A stretch of 64,000 bases of DNA from Meridianimarinicoccus zhengii (GCF_003254465.1 NZ_QDFI01000006.1:1-64000), one strand, 5' to 3'; positions 51,773-60,764 are shown, counted from the stretch's first letter. Made by a program: numbers and translations. The notes: a model not told the origin generated them from the sequence alone.

Positions 51773-52769
51773 CCGCGATCTCCCTTGCCTGCGTCACGTA
51801 GGCTGCGGGAACGTCCAACCCCGCCGCGCGGGCGCGGTCCAGTGCGGCCAAGCGCCGCGTGCCGGGCAGGCGCGCGCCCTCCATGCCCTCGATCTGGCCG
51901 AGCAGGCTTTCGAGCCGGGCGGCGAAGCCGCTGGCCGGATCGGGGCAGATGGCGATCAGCGTCTGGCCCACGCGCGGCGGCGGCCCGTCGGCGGAGAAGA
52001 AGGAGCTGGCCTCATGGCTCATGGCGGCGCCCGTGAACACGGCGGCGAGGATTTCCACCATCAGCGCGAGCGATGTGCCCTTGGCCCCGCCGATGGGCAC
52101 CATCGTGCCCGCAAGCGCTGCGTGGGGATCGGTGGTGGGGTTGCCGTCCGTGTCGAGCGCCCAGTCGTCGGGGATGGTCTTGCCGGACTTCGCGGCGTTC
52201 ATCACCTTGCCGCGCGCGACCTTGGACAGCGACAGGTCGATGACCAGCGGGTCCGTGCCGTCGCGCGGGGCGGAGAACGCGATGGGGTTGGTGCCGAATA
52301 GCGGTGCGGCCGCGCCCCATGGGGCGATGGCCTTGGGTGCATTGGCGACCATCATCCCGATCAGCCCGGCGCGCGCGATGCGGTCCACCTGCACCGACAG
52401 GGCCCCGCAATGGTGCGAGTTGGTGATCGCCATGATGGCGATGCCCTGCGCCTGCGCCACGGGCAGGCCATGGTCGAGTGCGGCATCGAGCGCCGGGTAA
52501 GCGAAGCCGCAATCGGCGTCCACCAGCAGCGACGCGGCCCCGCGTTCCGTCACCCGGATATTCGCTGTGCGGTTCACCTTGCCCGACCGGACCTGTGCGA
52601 CGTAGTCGGCCACGCGCGAAAACCCGTGGCCCGCCTGGCCTTCGGCTTCGGCCGCCACGAGGGCCTGCGCGACCGACGTGGCGACGGGTGGGGGAAGGTC
52701 TGCGGCCAGAAAGGCCGCTGTCAGCAGGTCCTGCGCTTCGGTCAGGCTGAGGCTGACGGTATCGGACAT
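51762..52769 (-). CDS. comC: Ldh2-family dehydrogenase, probable (R)-sulfolactate dehydrogenase
   Basis: A 335-residue Ldh2/malate dehydrogenase-family NAD(P) enzyme. Family motifs are GQAGHGFSRV, the catalytic-His segment ITNSHHCGALSVQ, LFGTNPIAFSAPRDG and DTDGNPTTDPHAAL. ComC-type sulfolactate dehydrogenases belong to this family and often accompany suyAB, interconverting sulfolactate and sulfopyruvate. It is encoded between suyB and the exporter, so this function is likely, but the family is broad. Only about one third identical by eye to the paralogue at 7140-8177. Confidence 0.78.
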   Translation of the reverse strand: MSDTVSLSLTEAQDLLTAAFLAADLPPPVATSVAQALVAAEAEGQAGHGFSRVADYVAQVRSGKVNRTANIRVTERGAASLLVDADCGFAYPALDAALDHGLPVAQAQGIAIMAITNSHHCGALSVQVDRIARAGLIGMMVANAPKAIAPWGAAAPLFGTNPIAFSAPRDGTDPLVIDLSLSKVARGKVMNAAKSGKTIPDDWALDTDGNPTTDPHAALAGTMVPIGGAKGTSLALMVEILAAVFTGAAMSHEASSFFSADGPPPRVGQTLIAICPDPASGFAARLESLLGQIEGMEGARLPGTRRLAALDRARAAGLDVPAAYVTQAREIADGR

Positions 52770-52821
52770 CGTGTTTCCTTCGTTGCGGGACGGTCCGCCA
52801 TCGAACCGCCCCGGTCCTGTC

Positions 52822-54003
52822 TTACGCGCTGCGATAGAGCTTCGTCATCGAGAATTCGCGATGTCCCAGCGCCTCGGCCGCGGTGTTGCGGCCATTGGCC
52901 GTGCGGCGGATCATGTCGATCAGCTCGTCCCCGGCCTCGTCGATGGTCATGTCGCGGCGCAGGATGCCCGACACGTCCACATCCACATGCTCGGCCATGG
53001 TGCGCACGGTCCGCGGGTTGGCGGTGATCTTGATGACCGGCACGATGGGGTTGCCGACCACGTTGCCCTGCCCGGTGGGGAATGTGTGGATGACATACCC
53101 GCCCGCGGCCATGAGCGTCACGCATTCCGCCGCCGCCGAGGACGAGTCCATGAAATAGAGCCCGTTGCCCTTTTGCGGCGCCTCGGCGGGTTCGAGGATG
53201 TCGATGAACTTGCACTCGCGCCCGATCTTTTCGAGGTTCCCGAGCGCCTTTTCCTCGATCGTGGTCAGCCCGCCTTCGATATTGCCCTTGGTGGGCTGGC
53301 TGTCGGACAGATCGTCGGTCTGGTGGGCGAAGATCACGTCGTCCTGATACGCCTTCCACATCCTGTACCAGCGTTCGGCGACGTCATCGTTGATCGCGCG
53401 GGTCTTGCAGATATGTTCGGCCCCGGTAATTTCCGAGGTCTCGCCGAAGACGCCATAGATGCCTTCGGGGATCAGCTTGTCATACATGTTGCCGACCGTG
53501 GGGCAGGAGCCGAGACCGGTCGTGGTGTCGGACTCGCCGCACTTGGTGGACACCCACAGGTCCGAGATCGAACATTCCTCGCGCTGCAATTCGGTCGCCC
53601 AGTGAACGTATTCCTTGGCGGCCCAGCTTGCGGCGCGGATCGTTTCGAAATCGCCCTTCTGCTCGATGGAGAACTCGGCCACCGGCTTGCCCGTGGCGCG
53701 GATGCCGTCGGCGATCTTCTTGGTCCAGCCGGGTTCGATGCCGATGACGACCACGGCAGCGACGTTCGGGTTCGACCCGGTGCCGATCATGGTGCGGAAG
53801 TGCAGGTCGAGGTCTTCGCCGAATTGCAGACGGCCATAGGCATGGGGAATGGCCAGCGTGCCCTTGACGTTGTTCGCCACCGCCTCGCAGGCGGCGTTGG
53901 AGATGTCGTCCACCGGCAGGATGACGACATGGTTGCGCACGCCCACGCGCCCGTTTTCGCGGCGGAAGCCCTGGAACGTGATGTTGGAGTATTTCGATGC
54001 CAT
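52822..54003 (-). CDS. suyB: (R)-sulfolactate sulfo-lyase large subunit SuyB
   Basis: A 393-residue protein of the UxaA/GarD large-subunit (altronate dehydratase) family. Visible are [20 protein letters not shown] at the N-terminus, [20 protein letters not shown] (cluster-binding region) and the late [20 protein letters not shown]. Paired with the small SAF-domain protein encoded 14 bases upstream, this is the SuyAB arrangement that cleaves sulfolactate to pyruvate and sulfite. Sugar-acid dehydratase is the alternative reading, but the HpsN and exporter neighbours favour SuyB. The start MASKYSNIT follows GGAACCC. Confidence 0.88.
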   Translation of the reverse strand: MASKYSNITFQGFRRENGRVGVRNHVVILPVDDISNAACEAVANNVKGTLAIPHAYGRLQFGEDLDLHFRTMIGTGSNPNVAAVVVIGIEPGWTKKIADGIRATGKPVAEFSIEQKGDFETIRAASWAAKEYVHWATELQREECSISDLWVSTKCGESDTTTGLGSCPTVGNMYDKLIPEGIYGVFGETSEITGAEHICKTRAINDDVAERWYRMWKAYQDDVIFAHQTDDLSDSQPTKGNIEGGLTTIEEKALGNLEKIGRECKFIDILEPAEAPQKGNGLYFMDSSSAAAECVTLMAAGGYVIHTFPTGQGNVVGNPIVPVIKITANPRTVRTMAEHVDVDVSGILRRDMTIDEAGDELIDMIRRTANGRNTAAEALGHREFSMTKLYRSA

Positions 54004-54016
54004 CTTGATGGGTTCC

Positions 54017-54307
54017 TTACCAGCGCTTTGTCTTGCAGTTGTGGGTGTGGACGTGGCCGCCCTTGGGCACATCGGCGGTGATCTTGCCGATATCCTCGCC
54101 ATACTTGATGGCGGTGTCGCCCGCCTTCAGGTCGGTCAGCGCGATCTTGTGGCCGATGGGCACGTCGGCGCCCGCGGTCAGACGGAAGGTCGAATTGTCA
54201 TGGGTGATGCAGCACAGCATGTCGGTGCCGGCGGTCAGCCCCTCGACCACCACCACGCCGACATTGTCGGCCTTTTCGTGCACCAGAAGATGCGGAGCGT
54301 TGGACAT
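54017..54307 (-). CDS. suyA: (R)-sulfolactate sulfo-lyase small subunit SuyA
   Basis: A 96-residue SAF-domain protein, the small subunit of UxaA/SuyAB-type lyases. Recognisable are [36 protein letters not shown] and the C-terminal [14 protein letters not shown]. The small and large subunits are encoded separately, as in the SuyAB complex. RBS AGGAAGA precedes the ATG. It lies between the DHPS dehydrogenase genes and suyB. Confidence 0.9.
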   Translation of the reverse strand: MSNAPHLLVHEKADNVGVVVVEGLTAGTDMLCCITHDNSTFRLTAGADVPIGHKIALTDLKAGDTAIKYGEDIGKITADVPKGGHVHTHNCKTKRW

Positions 54308-54325
54308 TGGTCTTCCTCTTGTTTG

Positions 54326-55309
54326 TCAGGGTTTCAGGATGAGTTTGGGGACGGCGATCACGCCCGCGCGCATGTCTGCGAACGCGGCGGCGCCGTCCGC
54401 AAGGGGGCGCGTGTCGAACCAGTCAAGGGCCCCGAGCCGCCCGGCGAACATGGCTGCGGCGGCGTCGCGGAAATCCTGCGCGGTATAGGTATAGGTGCCG
54501 ACGAAGGCGATTTCCTGCAAGGTGAGCCGCCGGATATCGAGGCCCCCGGACCCGCCGCCGAGCCCCACATGCAGGATCACCCCACCGGGCCGTGCGCGGG
54601 CGCAGGCAGTCGTGCGGGTGGCGTCATAGCCCACCGCGTCGATCACGAGGTCGAATGACGCATCCCCCAGCGCGTCCGGGGCGATGACCCGGTATCCGGC
54701 GCTCTCGCCGAGGTAGTCGCGGCGCAGGGCGTTCGGTTCCATCAGCGTGACATCTGTGACGCCCTGCGCGATCAGGCTAAGTGCCGCGGCGACCCCGATG
54801 GCCCCGCCGCCGATCACGAGTCCCGCGCGGCGCCGCGTGTCGGCCAGCATGTCCAGCCCCAGCCGCACGGCATGCCAGCTGACCGCGATGGGTTCGGCAA
54901 GCGCTGCGGCCTCCAGCGCGAAGCCTTCGGGCACGGGGACGAGGTTGCGTTCCGGCATGGCGACGTATTGCGCAAAGGCGCCTTCGCGCGGCGGCATGGA
55001 AATGATCTGGCGCGTGGCGCACAGGTTGTCGCGCCCGGACAGGCACGCCGGGCAGGTGCCGCAGGTCACCAGCGGGTTGATCGTGACGCGTTCGCCGTCA
55101 CGCGGTCCGCCGATGATGGTGCCCGCGCCTTCGTGCCCGAGGATCAGCGGCGCGGGGCGGCGGTCGTCATGGCCGAGGAAGGCATGCATGTCGGACCCGC
55201 AGATCCCGACGCTGTCGATGCGGATCAGCTGTTCGCCCGGTGCGGGGGCCGGGTCGGGCATGTCGCGGTAATCGAGCGCCGCGGGCGCGGTGTAGACAAG
55301 CGCCTTCAT
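54326..55309 (-). CDS. Zinc-type alcohol dehydrogenase, probable DHPS 2-dehydrogenase (HpsO/HpsP pair)
   Basis: A 327-residue medium-chain dehydrogenase. The catalytic zinc ligands are in GICGSDMHAFLGHDD (Cys38 region) and LILGHEGAG; structural-zinc cysteines are in CGTCPACLSGRDNLC. The NAD-binding segment is AGLVIGGGAIGVAAAL. In DHPS pathways a pair of dehydrogenases oxidises and re-reduces C2 to interconvert (S)- and (R)-DHPS; this and the next gene are the natural candidates. The start ATG overlaps the stop of the SDR gene. An open frame far longer upstream is antisense or out-of-frame hpsN sequence. Confidence 0.84.
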   Translation of the reverse strand: MKALVYTAPAALDYRDMPDPAPAPGEQLIRIDSVGICGSDMHAFLGHDDRRPAPLILGHEGAGTIIGGPRDGERVTINPLVTCGTCPACLSGRDNLCATRQIISMPPREGAFAQYVAMPERNLVPVPEGFALEAAALAEPIAVSWHAVRLGLDMLADTRRRAGLVIGGGAIGVAAALSLIAQGVTDVTLMEPNALRRDYLGESAGYRVIAPDALGDASFDLVIDAVGYDATRTTACARARPGGVILHVGLGGGSGGLDIRRLTLQEIAFVGTYTYTAQDFRDAAAAMFAGRLGALDWFDTRPLADGAAAFADMRAGVIAVPKLILKP

Positions 55310-56061
55310 GTCGCGGTGAACCCCCCGTCGACCATCAGGATCTGCCCTGTGACATAAGCCGACAGGTCTGAACAGAGGAACAGCAGCGGCCCATCGAGAT
55401 CCGCCGGCTCCCCGTTGCGTCCGATGCAGGTCTGGGCGGCATTGCGCGCGGCGCGGTTGGGGTCGGCGAACACGGCTTCGGTCAGTTCCGTGCGGAAGAA
55501 CCCCGGCCCGATAGCGTTCGCGTTGATGCCGTCGCGGGACCATGCCTGTGCCATCGCGCGGGTCATCTGCGCCACGCCGCCCTTGGACGCGCCGTAGGCC
55601 AGTCCGCCGGGAAAGGCCCGGTAGCTTTGCAGCGAGGCGAAATTCACGATCCGCCCCCAGCCGCGCGCCCGCATCGCAGGCACCAGCGCCTGGCTGAGGA
55701 AGAACGGCACCGACAGGTTGAGGGTGAGGGTGGTGTCCCAGCCTTCGGGCGTGATCTCGTCCGCCGGTTCGCGGGTGTTGACGCCCGCAGCATGCACGAC
55801 GATGTCGGGCGCCCCAAACGGTTTCGCCGCGGCGGCGGCGCAGTCGGACAGCCGGTCGCGGTCGGTCAGATCGAAGGGCAGGGGGGCAATGGCCCCGTCC
55901 GCCCCGGCCGCCAGATCGTCCAGCGCCGCGGCCCGCCGCGCGATGGCCACGACCTGCGCACCGGCTGCCGCCAGCAGCTCGGCCGACCGGCGCCCGAGGC
56001 CGGAACTGGCCCCGGTGACGCAGGCCACGTGGCCTGACAGATCGATGCCGTGGGTGGCCAT
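55306..56061 (-). CDS. Short-chain dehydrogenase, probable DHPS 2-dehydrogenase (HpsO/HpsP pair)
   Basis: A 251-residue classical SDR. It shows the cofactor motif TGASSGLGRR (about 17), NAG-equivalent HAAGVN, catalytic Ser in VNFASLQSY and the YGASKGG Tyr/Lys pair (about 156). It ends with the usual YVTGQILMVDGGFT. Located between hpsN and the zinc dehydrogenase and coupled to the latter by an ATGA overlap. With it, it likely interconverts the two DHPS enantiomers through dihydroxyacetone sulfonate, as proposed for HpsO and HpsP. Confidence 0.86.
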   Translation of the reverse strand: MATHGIDLSGHVACVTGASSGLGRRSAELLAAAGAQVVAIARRAAALDDLAAGADGAIAPLPFDLTDRDRLSDCAAAAAKPFGAPDIVVHAAGVNTREPADEITPEGWDTTLTLNLSVPFFLSQALVPAMRARGWGRIVNFASLQSYRAFPGGLAYGASKGGVAQMTRAMAQAWSRDGINANAIGPGFFRTELTEAVFADPNRAARNAAQTCIGRNGEPADLDGPLLFLCSDLSAYVTGQILMVDGGFTAT

Positions 56062-56064
56062 GGA

Positions 56065-57372
56065 TCAGGCCTCGGCGCTCAGGTCGAAGTTTTCGCCGGG
56101 GAAGTACTTGGCCAGCCGCACATCTGCGGCGCGGGCGTGGCCCTCCATCCCCTCCAGCCGGGAAATGCGCGCGGTGGCGATGGCGACGGGCTTGGACCCT
56201 TCGCGCGTGGCCCGCTGCCATGTCACGATCTTCATGTACTTGTGCACGCTGAGGCCCCCGGTGTAGTTCGCCGCGCCCGAGGTCGGCAGGACGTGGTTGG
56301 TGCCCGCGGCCTTGTCGCCATAGCTGACGGTCGTTTCCTCGCCCAGGAACAGCGAGCCGTAGCAGGTGAGGCGGCTCAGCCACCAGTCGAGATCGGCGGC
56401 CTGCACGGTCAGGTGTTCGGGCGCGTAGTCGTCCGAGGTGGCGGCCATTTCCTCCCGGTCGGCGCAGACGATCACCTCGGCATAGTCGCGCCAGGCGGCG
56501 GTGGCGTTCTCGCGGTTCAGGTCGGGCAGGTCGGCGATGTAGTCGGGCACCAGTTCCATCACCCGTTCGGCCAGCGCGCGGTCGTCCGTCACCAGCCAGA
56601 CGGGGGAGTTGTAGCCGTGCTCGGCCTGGCTCACGAGATCGGTGGCCACGATATGCGCGTCCGCCGTGCCGTCCGCCAGCACGAGACTGTCGGTCGGCCC
56701 CGCGATCATGTCGATGCCGACGCGCCCGAACAGCATCCGCTTGGCCTCGGCCACGAACTGGTTGCCGGGACCGACGAGGATCTTCGCTTTGGGCAGTCCG
56801 AACAGGCCGAAGGTCATCGCGGCGACGCCCTGAACCCCGCCCATCGCCATGATCGTGTCGGCCCCGCTGACATGGGCGGCATAGACGATGGCCGGGTGGA
56901 TGCCCACGCCCGGACGCGGCGGCGAGCAGGCGGTGATGTGCTTGCAGCCCGCCACCTTGGCGGTCGTCACGGTCATGATCGCGCTGGCGATGTGGCTGTA
57001 GCGCCCGCCGGGCACGTAGCAGCCCGCCGCGTCCACCGGTACGGCCTTCTGGCCCGCGATCAGGCCCGGCACGACCTCCAGCTCGAAATCCTGCACCGTG
57101 TCGCGCTGCGCCTGGGCGAAACGCTGCACGTTGTTCTGGGCGAAGCGGATGTCGTCCTTCAGCTTTTGCGGGACCAGCGCGCAAGCGGCCTCGATGGCGT
57201 CCGGCGTCAGGATGATGTCGCCGTCGTACTTGTCGAACTTCGCCGCGTATTCCAGCGCCTTGGCATCGCCGCCCGCTTCGATGTCGTCGAGAATGCCCCG
57301 CACGATGTCCCGCGTCTGCGATGCATCCGATTTCGAGGTCAGCGTGGCTTTCTTGAGGTATTCGCGCGCCAT
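56065..57372 (-). CDS. hpsN: Sulfopropanediol 3-dehydrogenase HpsN (histidinol dehydrogenase family)
   Basis: A 435-residue protein of the histidinol dehydrogenase family: GCYVPGGRYSHIASAIMTVT, KILVGPGNQFVAEAKRMLFG, DMIAGPTDSLVLADGTAD and SQAEHGYNSPVWLVT are conserved segments. There are no his genes nearby; instead it is surrounded by suyAB, two alcohol dehydrogenases and a TRAP transporter, the known context of HpsN, which oxidises (R)-DHPS to (R)-sulfolactate in two NAD-dependent steps. Histidinol dehydrogenase itself is therefore unlikely. Full length. Followed upstream, 14 bases away, by the TRAP permease gene. Confidence 0.88.
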   Translation of the reverse strand: MAREYLKKATLTSKSDASQTRDIVRGILDDIEAGGDAKALEYAAKFDKYDGDIILTPDAIEAACALVPQKLKDDIRFAQNNVQRFAQAQRDTVQDFELEVVPGLIAGQKAVPVDAAGCYVPGGRYSHIASAIMTVTTAKVAGCKHITACSPPRPGVGIHPAIVYAAHVSGADTIMAMGGVQGVAAMTFGLFGLPKAKILVGPGNQFVAEAKRMLFGRVGIDMIAGPTDSLVLADGTADAHIVATDLVSQAEHGYNSPVWLVTDDRALAERVMELVPDYIADLPDLNRENATAAWRDYAEVIVCADREEMAATSDDYAPEHLTVQAADLDWWLSRLTCYGSLFLGEETTVSYGDKAAGTNHVLPTSGAANYTGGLSVHKYMKIVTWQRATREGSKPVAIATARISRLEGMEGHARAADVRLAKYFPGENFDLSAEA

Positions 57373-57386
57373 GGGTAGCCCTGTCG

Positions 57387-58715
57387 TTATCTGAAGATTT
57401 CGGGAAGGAGGCTGGTCGAGATCGCCGGAACAAAGGCGATCAGCAATGTCACGATCAGCATGAAGATCACGAAGGGCACCGCCCAGACGGCGATCTTCAG
57501 AATGGATTCACCCGTGATGCCGGAGACCACGAAGAGGTTCAGGCCCAGCGGCGGCGTGATGAAACCAACGCCGAGTGCCGTGATCATCATCACGCAGAAC
57601 TGGATTTCGTTCATGCCGATATCGTCCGCGAGCGGCTTCAGGATCGGCGCGAGGATCACGATGTTCGGCGTCGTCTCCATCACGCAACCCGCCGCGATCA
57701 GAATGCCGACCATCATCAGGATCAGCACCCACGGCTCGTCGCTGATGCCGGTCGCCACGGCGACGAAGCCCTGCGGCACGCCGATGATCGCCAGTGCCTC
57801 GGCCAGCGGGACCGAAAAGGCGATGATCGGCAGGATCACCCCGTTCACCTTGGCCGAACTGACGAACATAGCCGGGAAATCCGACAGTTTCAGCGTGCCG
57901 AGGATGAAACCCATGATGATCGTGACCACGACGGCGGTGGCCCCGGCCTCGGTCGGGGTAAGCCGGCCCGAGAAGATGCCGTAGAAGATCACGCCGGGCA
58001 CGATGAACGCGTACCAGCCGGATTTCAGCGATTTCCAGAGCCGGGCGAAATACTCGCCCATGGCGATGTTGCCGCCGCCTTCCCAGCCATAGAGCCGGTT
58101 CATGATGATGTTGGTGGCGAGGATCGACACGAGGATCGCGAGACCGGGGATCACGGCGGCAAGGAACAGCGTGGATGCCGAAATGCCCAGCACGAGACCG
58201 ATGATGATATAAGCGATGGAGGGCGGGATCAGGATGCCGGTACAGGCCCCCGCCGCGACCAGCGCGCAGGCATAGGGGCGCGGGTAGCCGGATTCCACCA
58301 GCCGGTCGATGGTCATGCGCCCCACAGCCGCCGCCCCCGCCGCGTCGGAGCCCGAGATCGCGGCGAACATCCCGCAGACAAGCACCGTGGCCGACCCGAA
58401 GCCGCCCTTGGCGAACTTGGTCAGCGCCTCGGCCACGTCGAGAAATTTTCGCGACAGCCCCGTTCGCACCAGCGCGTCGCCGGTGAGGATGAAGAGCGGC
58501 ACCGCGGTCAGCGCGAAGGCGTCGATCCCGCTGAAGAGCCGTTCGCCCACGAGGCTGAGCGGCAGGGCACCCGACCAGACCAGCATCAGGATCGAGGACG
58601 CCCCGATCGCCGCCCAGACAGGCACCGCGAGTGCTATCAGCACCACGAACATGATGACCGGGCCGTAGAAGTCCCATCCAAGGATGACTTCCTGTTCGAC
58701 TTGGTTCCAGAGCAT
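57387..58715 (-). CDS. TRAP transporter large permease (DctM family), probable DHPS uptake
   Basis: A 442-residue DctM permease with about 12 hydrophobic segments. Landmarks are MFAAISGSDAAGAAAVGRMT, GILIPPSIAYIIIGLVLG and GVGFITPPLGLNLFVVSGI. I chose MLWNQVEQEV as start because 24 further upstream codons overlap dctQ. It lies between hpsN and dctQ on the same strand, so the substrate is most probably DHPS or another C3 sulfonate. Confidence 0.92.
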   Translation of the reverse strand: MLWNQVEQEVILGWDFYGPVIMFVVLIALAVPVWAAIGASSILMLVWSGALPLSLVGERLFSGIDAFALTAVPLFILTGDALVRTGLSRKFLDVAEALTKFAKGGFGSATVLVCGMFAAISGSDAAGAAAVGRMTIDRLVESGYPRPYACALVAAGACTGILIPPSIAYIIIGLVLGISASTLFLAAVIPGLAILVSILATNIIMNRLYGWEGGGNIAMGEYFARLWKSLKSGWYAFIVPGVIFYGIFSGRLTPTEAGATAVVVTIIMGFILGTLKLSDFPAMFVSSAKVNGVILPIIAFSVPLAEALAIIGVPQGFVAVATGISDEPWVLILMMVGILIAAGCVMETTPNIVILAPILKPLADDIGMNEIQFCVMMITALGVGFITPPLGLNLFVVSGITGESILKIAVWAVPFVIFMLIVTLLIAFVPAISTSLLPEIFR

Positions 58716-58725
58716 GACGATCCCC

Positions 58726-59241
58726 TCAGTCGAACAGCTTGTCGCCTTCGTAAACGGGTCGGCCGTTCCGAAGGTCGTTGATGTCACGCAGGAATGACTG
58801 GACGAGCCGGAACACCACCAGCGCGAAGCCGATGGGCACGGCGGACAGGAACCAGACCTGGCTGACCCGCAACCCGTGGGTCACCGAACCGAACTTGGCC
58901 GAGACCATCACCGTTTCGAAAGACCAATAAAGCGCGATGACCGCCACGACGAACATCACGAGATCGCCGAAGATGTAGAGAGCCGCCTTCACGCGCGGTC
59001 CGACGTAGTTCATGATCACGTCGATGCGGATATGGCCCCGTTCGCGCACGGCCGCGGCGGCCCCGATCCAGGCAAGATAGATGAAGGCGTAGCGCACGAT
59101 TTCCTCGCCCCAGATGGAGGAGTAGGAAAAGATCTCGCGCCGCAGCACCTCGATGAACATCGTGGCGACCAGCATCGTGTAGAACACGAGCAGCGCCCAT
59201 CGTTCCGCGTTCCGGTTCAAGTGGTGCAACAGGTTTCGCAT
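58726..59241 (-). CDS. TRAP transporter small permease (DctQ family), probable DHPS uptake
   Basis: A 171-residue DctQ subunit with four hydrophobic segments, including WALLVFYTMLVATMFIEVL and ALYIFGDLVMFVVAVIALYW. The WGEEIVRYAFIYLAWIGAA stretch is the DctQ signature. It is separated from the upstream dctP gene by a 124-base gap that holds a stable hairpin, unlike the overlapping subunit genes of the other three TRAP systems here. Confidence 0.9.
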   Translation of the reverse strand: MRNLLHHLNRNAERWALLVFYTMLVATMFIEVLRREIFSYSSIWGEEIVRYAFIYLAWIGAAAAVRERGHIRIDVIMNYVGPRVKAALYIFGDLVMFVVAVIALYWSFETVMVSAKFGSVTHGLRVSQVWFLSAVPIGFALVVFRLVQSFLRDINDLRNGRPVYEGDKLFD

Positions 59242-59310
59242 GCACGTCTCCCGCCGGCTGCCGCTGGATGCGCCGCCGCCATGTTGGTGATACCGATTGG
59301 CTGTTGGGTC

Positions 59311-59333
59311 GGGGCAGCCCGAAGGACCGCCCC
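59311..59333 (-). other. Stable hairpin between dctP and dctQ (likely partial terminator or mRNA stabiliser)
   Basis: Read on the minus strand, GGGGCGGTCC-TTC-GGGCTGCCCC can fold into a ten-pair stem, or into a stem with a C(UUCG)G tetraloop and one bulged U. It stands 30-odd bases after the dctP stop and 70 before the dctQ start. Such hairpins let the binding protein be made in excess over the permeases. No T-run follows, so full termination is unlikely. Confidence 0.65.
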
Positions 59334-59365
59334 GCGCCGTCGATCAGGCCCTGTTCAGGCCCCGA

Positions 59366-60511
59366 TCACGCGTCGTGGACGTAAAAGCGGCCTCGTGTTC
59401 CGGCGGCTTCTTCAAGCCGGGCGAAGGTTTCCATCGACCCGGCCAGCTCGACCTTGAATTCGTCCCATTCGGACCGCTGGTAGCCGCCCGTGTCCTTCCA
59501 TTCGGCCAGCTGGTCGTCGGTCAGCGTGTGGAACTGCACGCCCGCCTTCACCAGTTCCGCCATCGCGTAGGTGCGTGCAGAGGCGACCTTGGCGAGGTTC
59601 TGGTGCTGGGTCATCTCGCCGGCGAACTCGATGCCTTCCTGCACGTCGGCGGGCAGACCGTTGAACCATTCGAGATTCATCGAATAGACCTGACTGTCCG
59701 GCACCGCCTGGGTGAAGGTGACATGGCTCAGGATATCCGCGAAGCCGAAGACGTAGAGCGCGCCGACGGACGGGTCGAGCGCGTCGGCCACGCCCTGCTT
59801 GATCGCCGAGGGGGTTTCGCCCCAGGCCACCGGCGTCGGGTTCGCGCCGACCATGCGATAATACTGCTGCAGCATCGCCGAGCCCGGCACCCGGAACTTG
59901 ACGCCGCGCATGTCGGCCGGCGTGATGACCGCGTCACCGCCCTGGCGCACGGCCACGACCCGCGGGTCGATGTTGACGTAGAACAGCGCCTTGAAGCCCG
60001 CGGCCTCGATCTTCGGGTGCACCTCGGATTTCCAGGCGTCGGAGGTCACGAGATTGGTGAAGCGCTGGTTCGACCCGCAGAAATACGGCAGGTTGATGAG
60101 GTCGGCGGCGCTGGCGAAGGGCGCGAAATTGGCCAGCGAGTGCTGCGCGCACTGGATCGTGCCGCCCTGCACCGCCTGCACGAGCGCACCGCCCGCGCCA
60201 AGCTGCCCGCCCGGCGCCAGCTTGACATAGACCTTGCCGTTCGTCGCGTTCTGGATGTTTTCCTTCAGGTCGAGCTGCATGATCGGGTAGCTGCGCGTCG
60301 CGCCCAGGACATAGGCCGTGGCGATGGTCATCGTGTGTTCGGCGGCTTCTTCCCGCTCGCGCTCTTCCCGCGCGCTTTGGGCTGCGGCCTCGGACGACCA
60401 CAGTGTGCCCGCGGCGCCCGCGACAAGTGCCGCGGTGAAGCTGCCGCTGCCGGCCAGCTTGAGAAAGTTGCGGCGCTCGGCCGATTTCAGATCCCTGGTG
60501 TCTTTCGTCAC
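59366..60511 (-). CDS. TRAP transporter solute-binding protein (DctP family), probable DHPS binding
   Basis: A 381-residue binding protein. The N-terminus carries a twin-arginine export signal (ERRNFLKLAGSGSF, cleavage near EAAAQS, about 46), in contrast to the Sec leaders of the three other DctP proteins in the window. The ligand-binding segment MRGVKFRVPGSAML and MVGANPTPVAWGE are family typical. RBS GGGAGGATAA precedes the ATG. It is first of the TRAP genes downstream of the LacI operators and probably captures DHPS or a related sulfonate. Confidence 0.9.
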   Translation of the reverse strand: MTKDTRDLKSAERRNFLKLAGSGSFTAALVAGAAGTLWSSEAAAQSAREEREREEAAEHTMTIATAYVLGATRSYPIMQLDLKENIQNATNGKVYVKLAPGGQLGAGGALVQAVQGGTIQCAQHSLANFAPFASAADLINLPYFCGSNQRFTNLVTSDAWKSEVHPKIEAAGFKALFYVNIDPRVVAVRQGGDAVITPADMRGVKFRVPGSAMLQQYYRMVGANPTPVAWGETPSAIKQGVADALDPSVGALYVFGFADILSHVTFTQAVPDSQVYSMNLEWFNGLPADVQEGIEFAGEMTQHQNLAKVASARTYAMAELVKAGVQFHTLTDDQLAEWKDTGGYQRSEWDEFKVELAGSMETFARLEEAAGTRGRFYVHDA

Positions 60512-60544
60512 GGTCGTTATCCTCCCTGATTTGGACCGGTCTGC

Positions 60545-60724
60545 TTAGTCGTCTTTGTTTTCGGCTGCCTCGCGCATGAGAATGGCGGCGACGAAGGCCA
60601 CGGAGGCGCCCAGCAGAAGCAGCATCTCGCCGACATCGCCGACGGGGGCCTGCGGGGTGAACGCGCCGAGCACGACATTGGCGACGAATGCCAGCATGAA
60701 CAGGCCGGATATTATGAGTGCCAT
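60545..60724 (-). CDS. Small two-segment membrane protein at the head of the sulfonate operon
   Basis: A 59-residue protein with two hydrophobic segments (MALIISGLFMLAFVANVVLG and GEMLLLLGASVAFVAAILMR) joined by a short loop and ending in a charged tail (EAAENKDD). The ATG at 60724 follows GGGGGGATA on the minus strand; a longer frame would run across the LacI operators, so the short start is preferred. It is the first gene after the two operators and 30 bases before dctP. I do not recognise a named family; it may assist the TRAP system. Confidence 0.68.
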   Translation of the reverse strand: MALIISGLFMLAFVANVVLGAFTPQAPVGDVGEMLLLLGASVAFVAAILMREAAENKDD

Positions 60725-60764
60725 GTATCCCCCCACGCGTCGGACCTTTAGTCTCTGACTCACG

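Noticed and set aside
52822-54307. Altronate or galactarate dehydratase pair
   Set aside because: The UxaA-type fold permits it, but there are no uronate genes and the pathway neighbours are sulfonate genes, so SuyAB is preferred.
56065-57372. Histidinol dehydrogenase HisD for histidine synthesis
   Set aside because: The family is the same, but no his genes are near and the surrounding suyAB, dehydrogenase and TRAP genes match HpsN context.
54326-57433. A 1035-codon open frame on the minus strand spanning the zinc dehydrogenase, SDR and HpsN genes
   Set aside because: Only its last 327 codons encode a recognisable protein. The rest is the same-strand out-of-frame reading of hpsN and the SDR gene, which is Arg/Gly-rich and lacks stops because of high GC.
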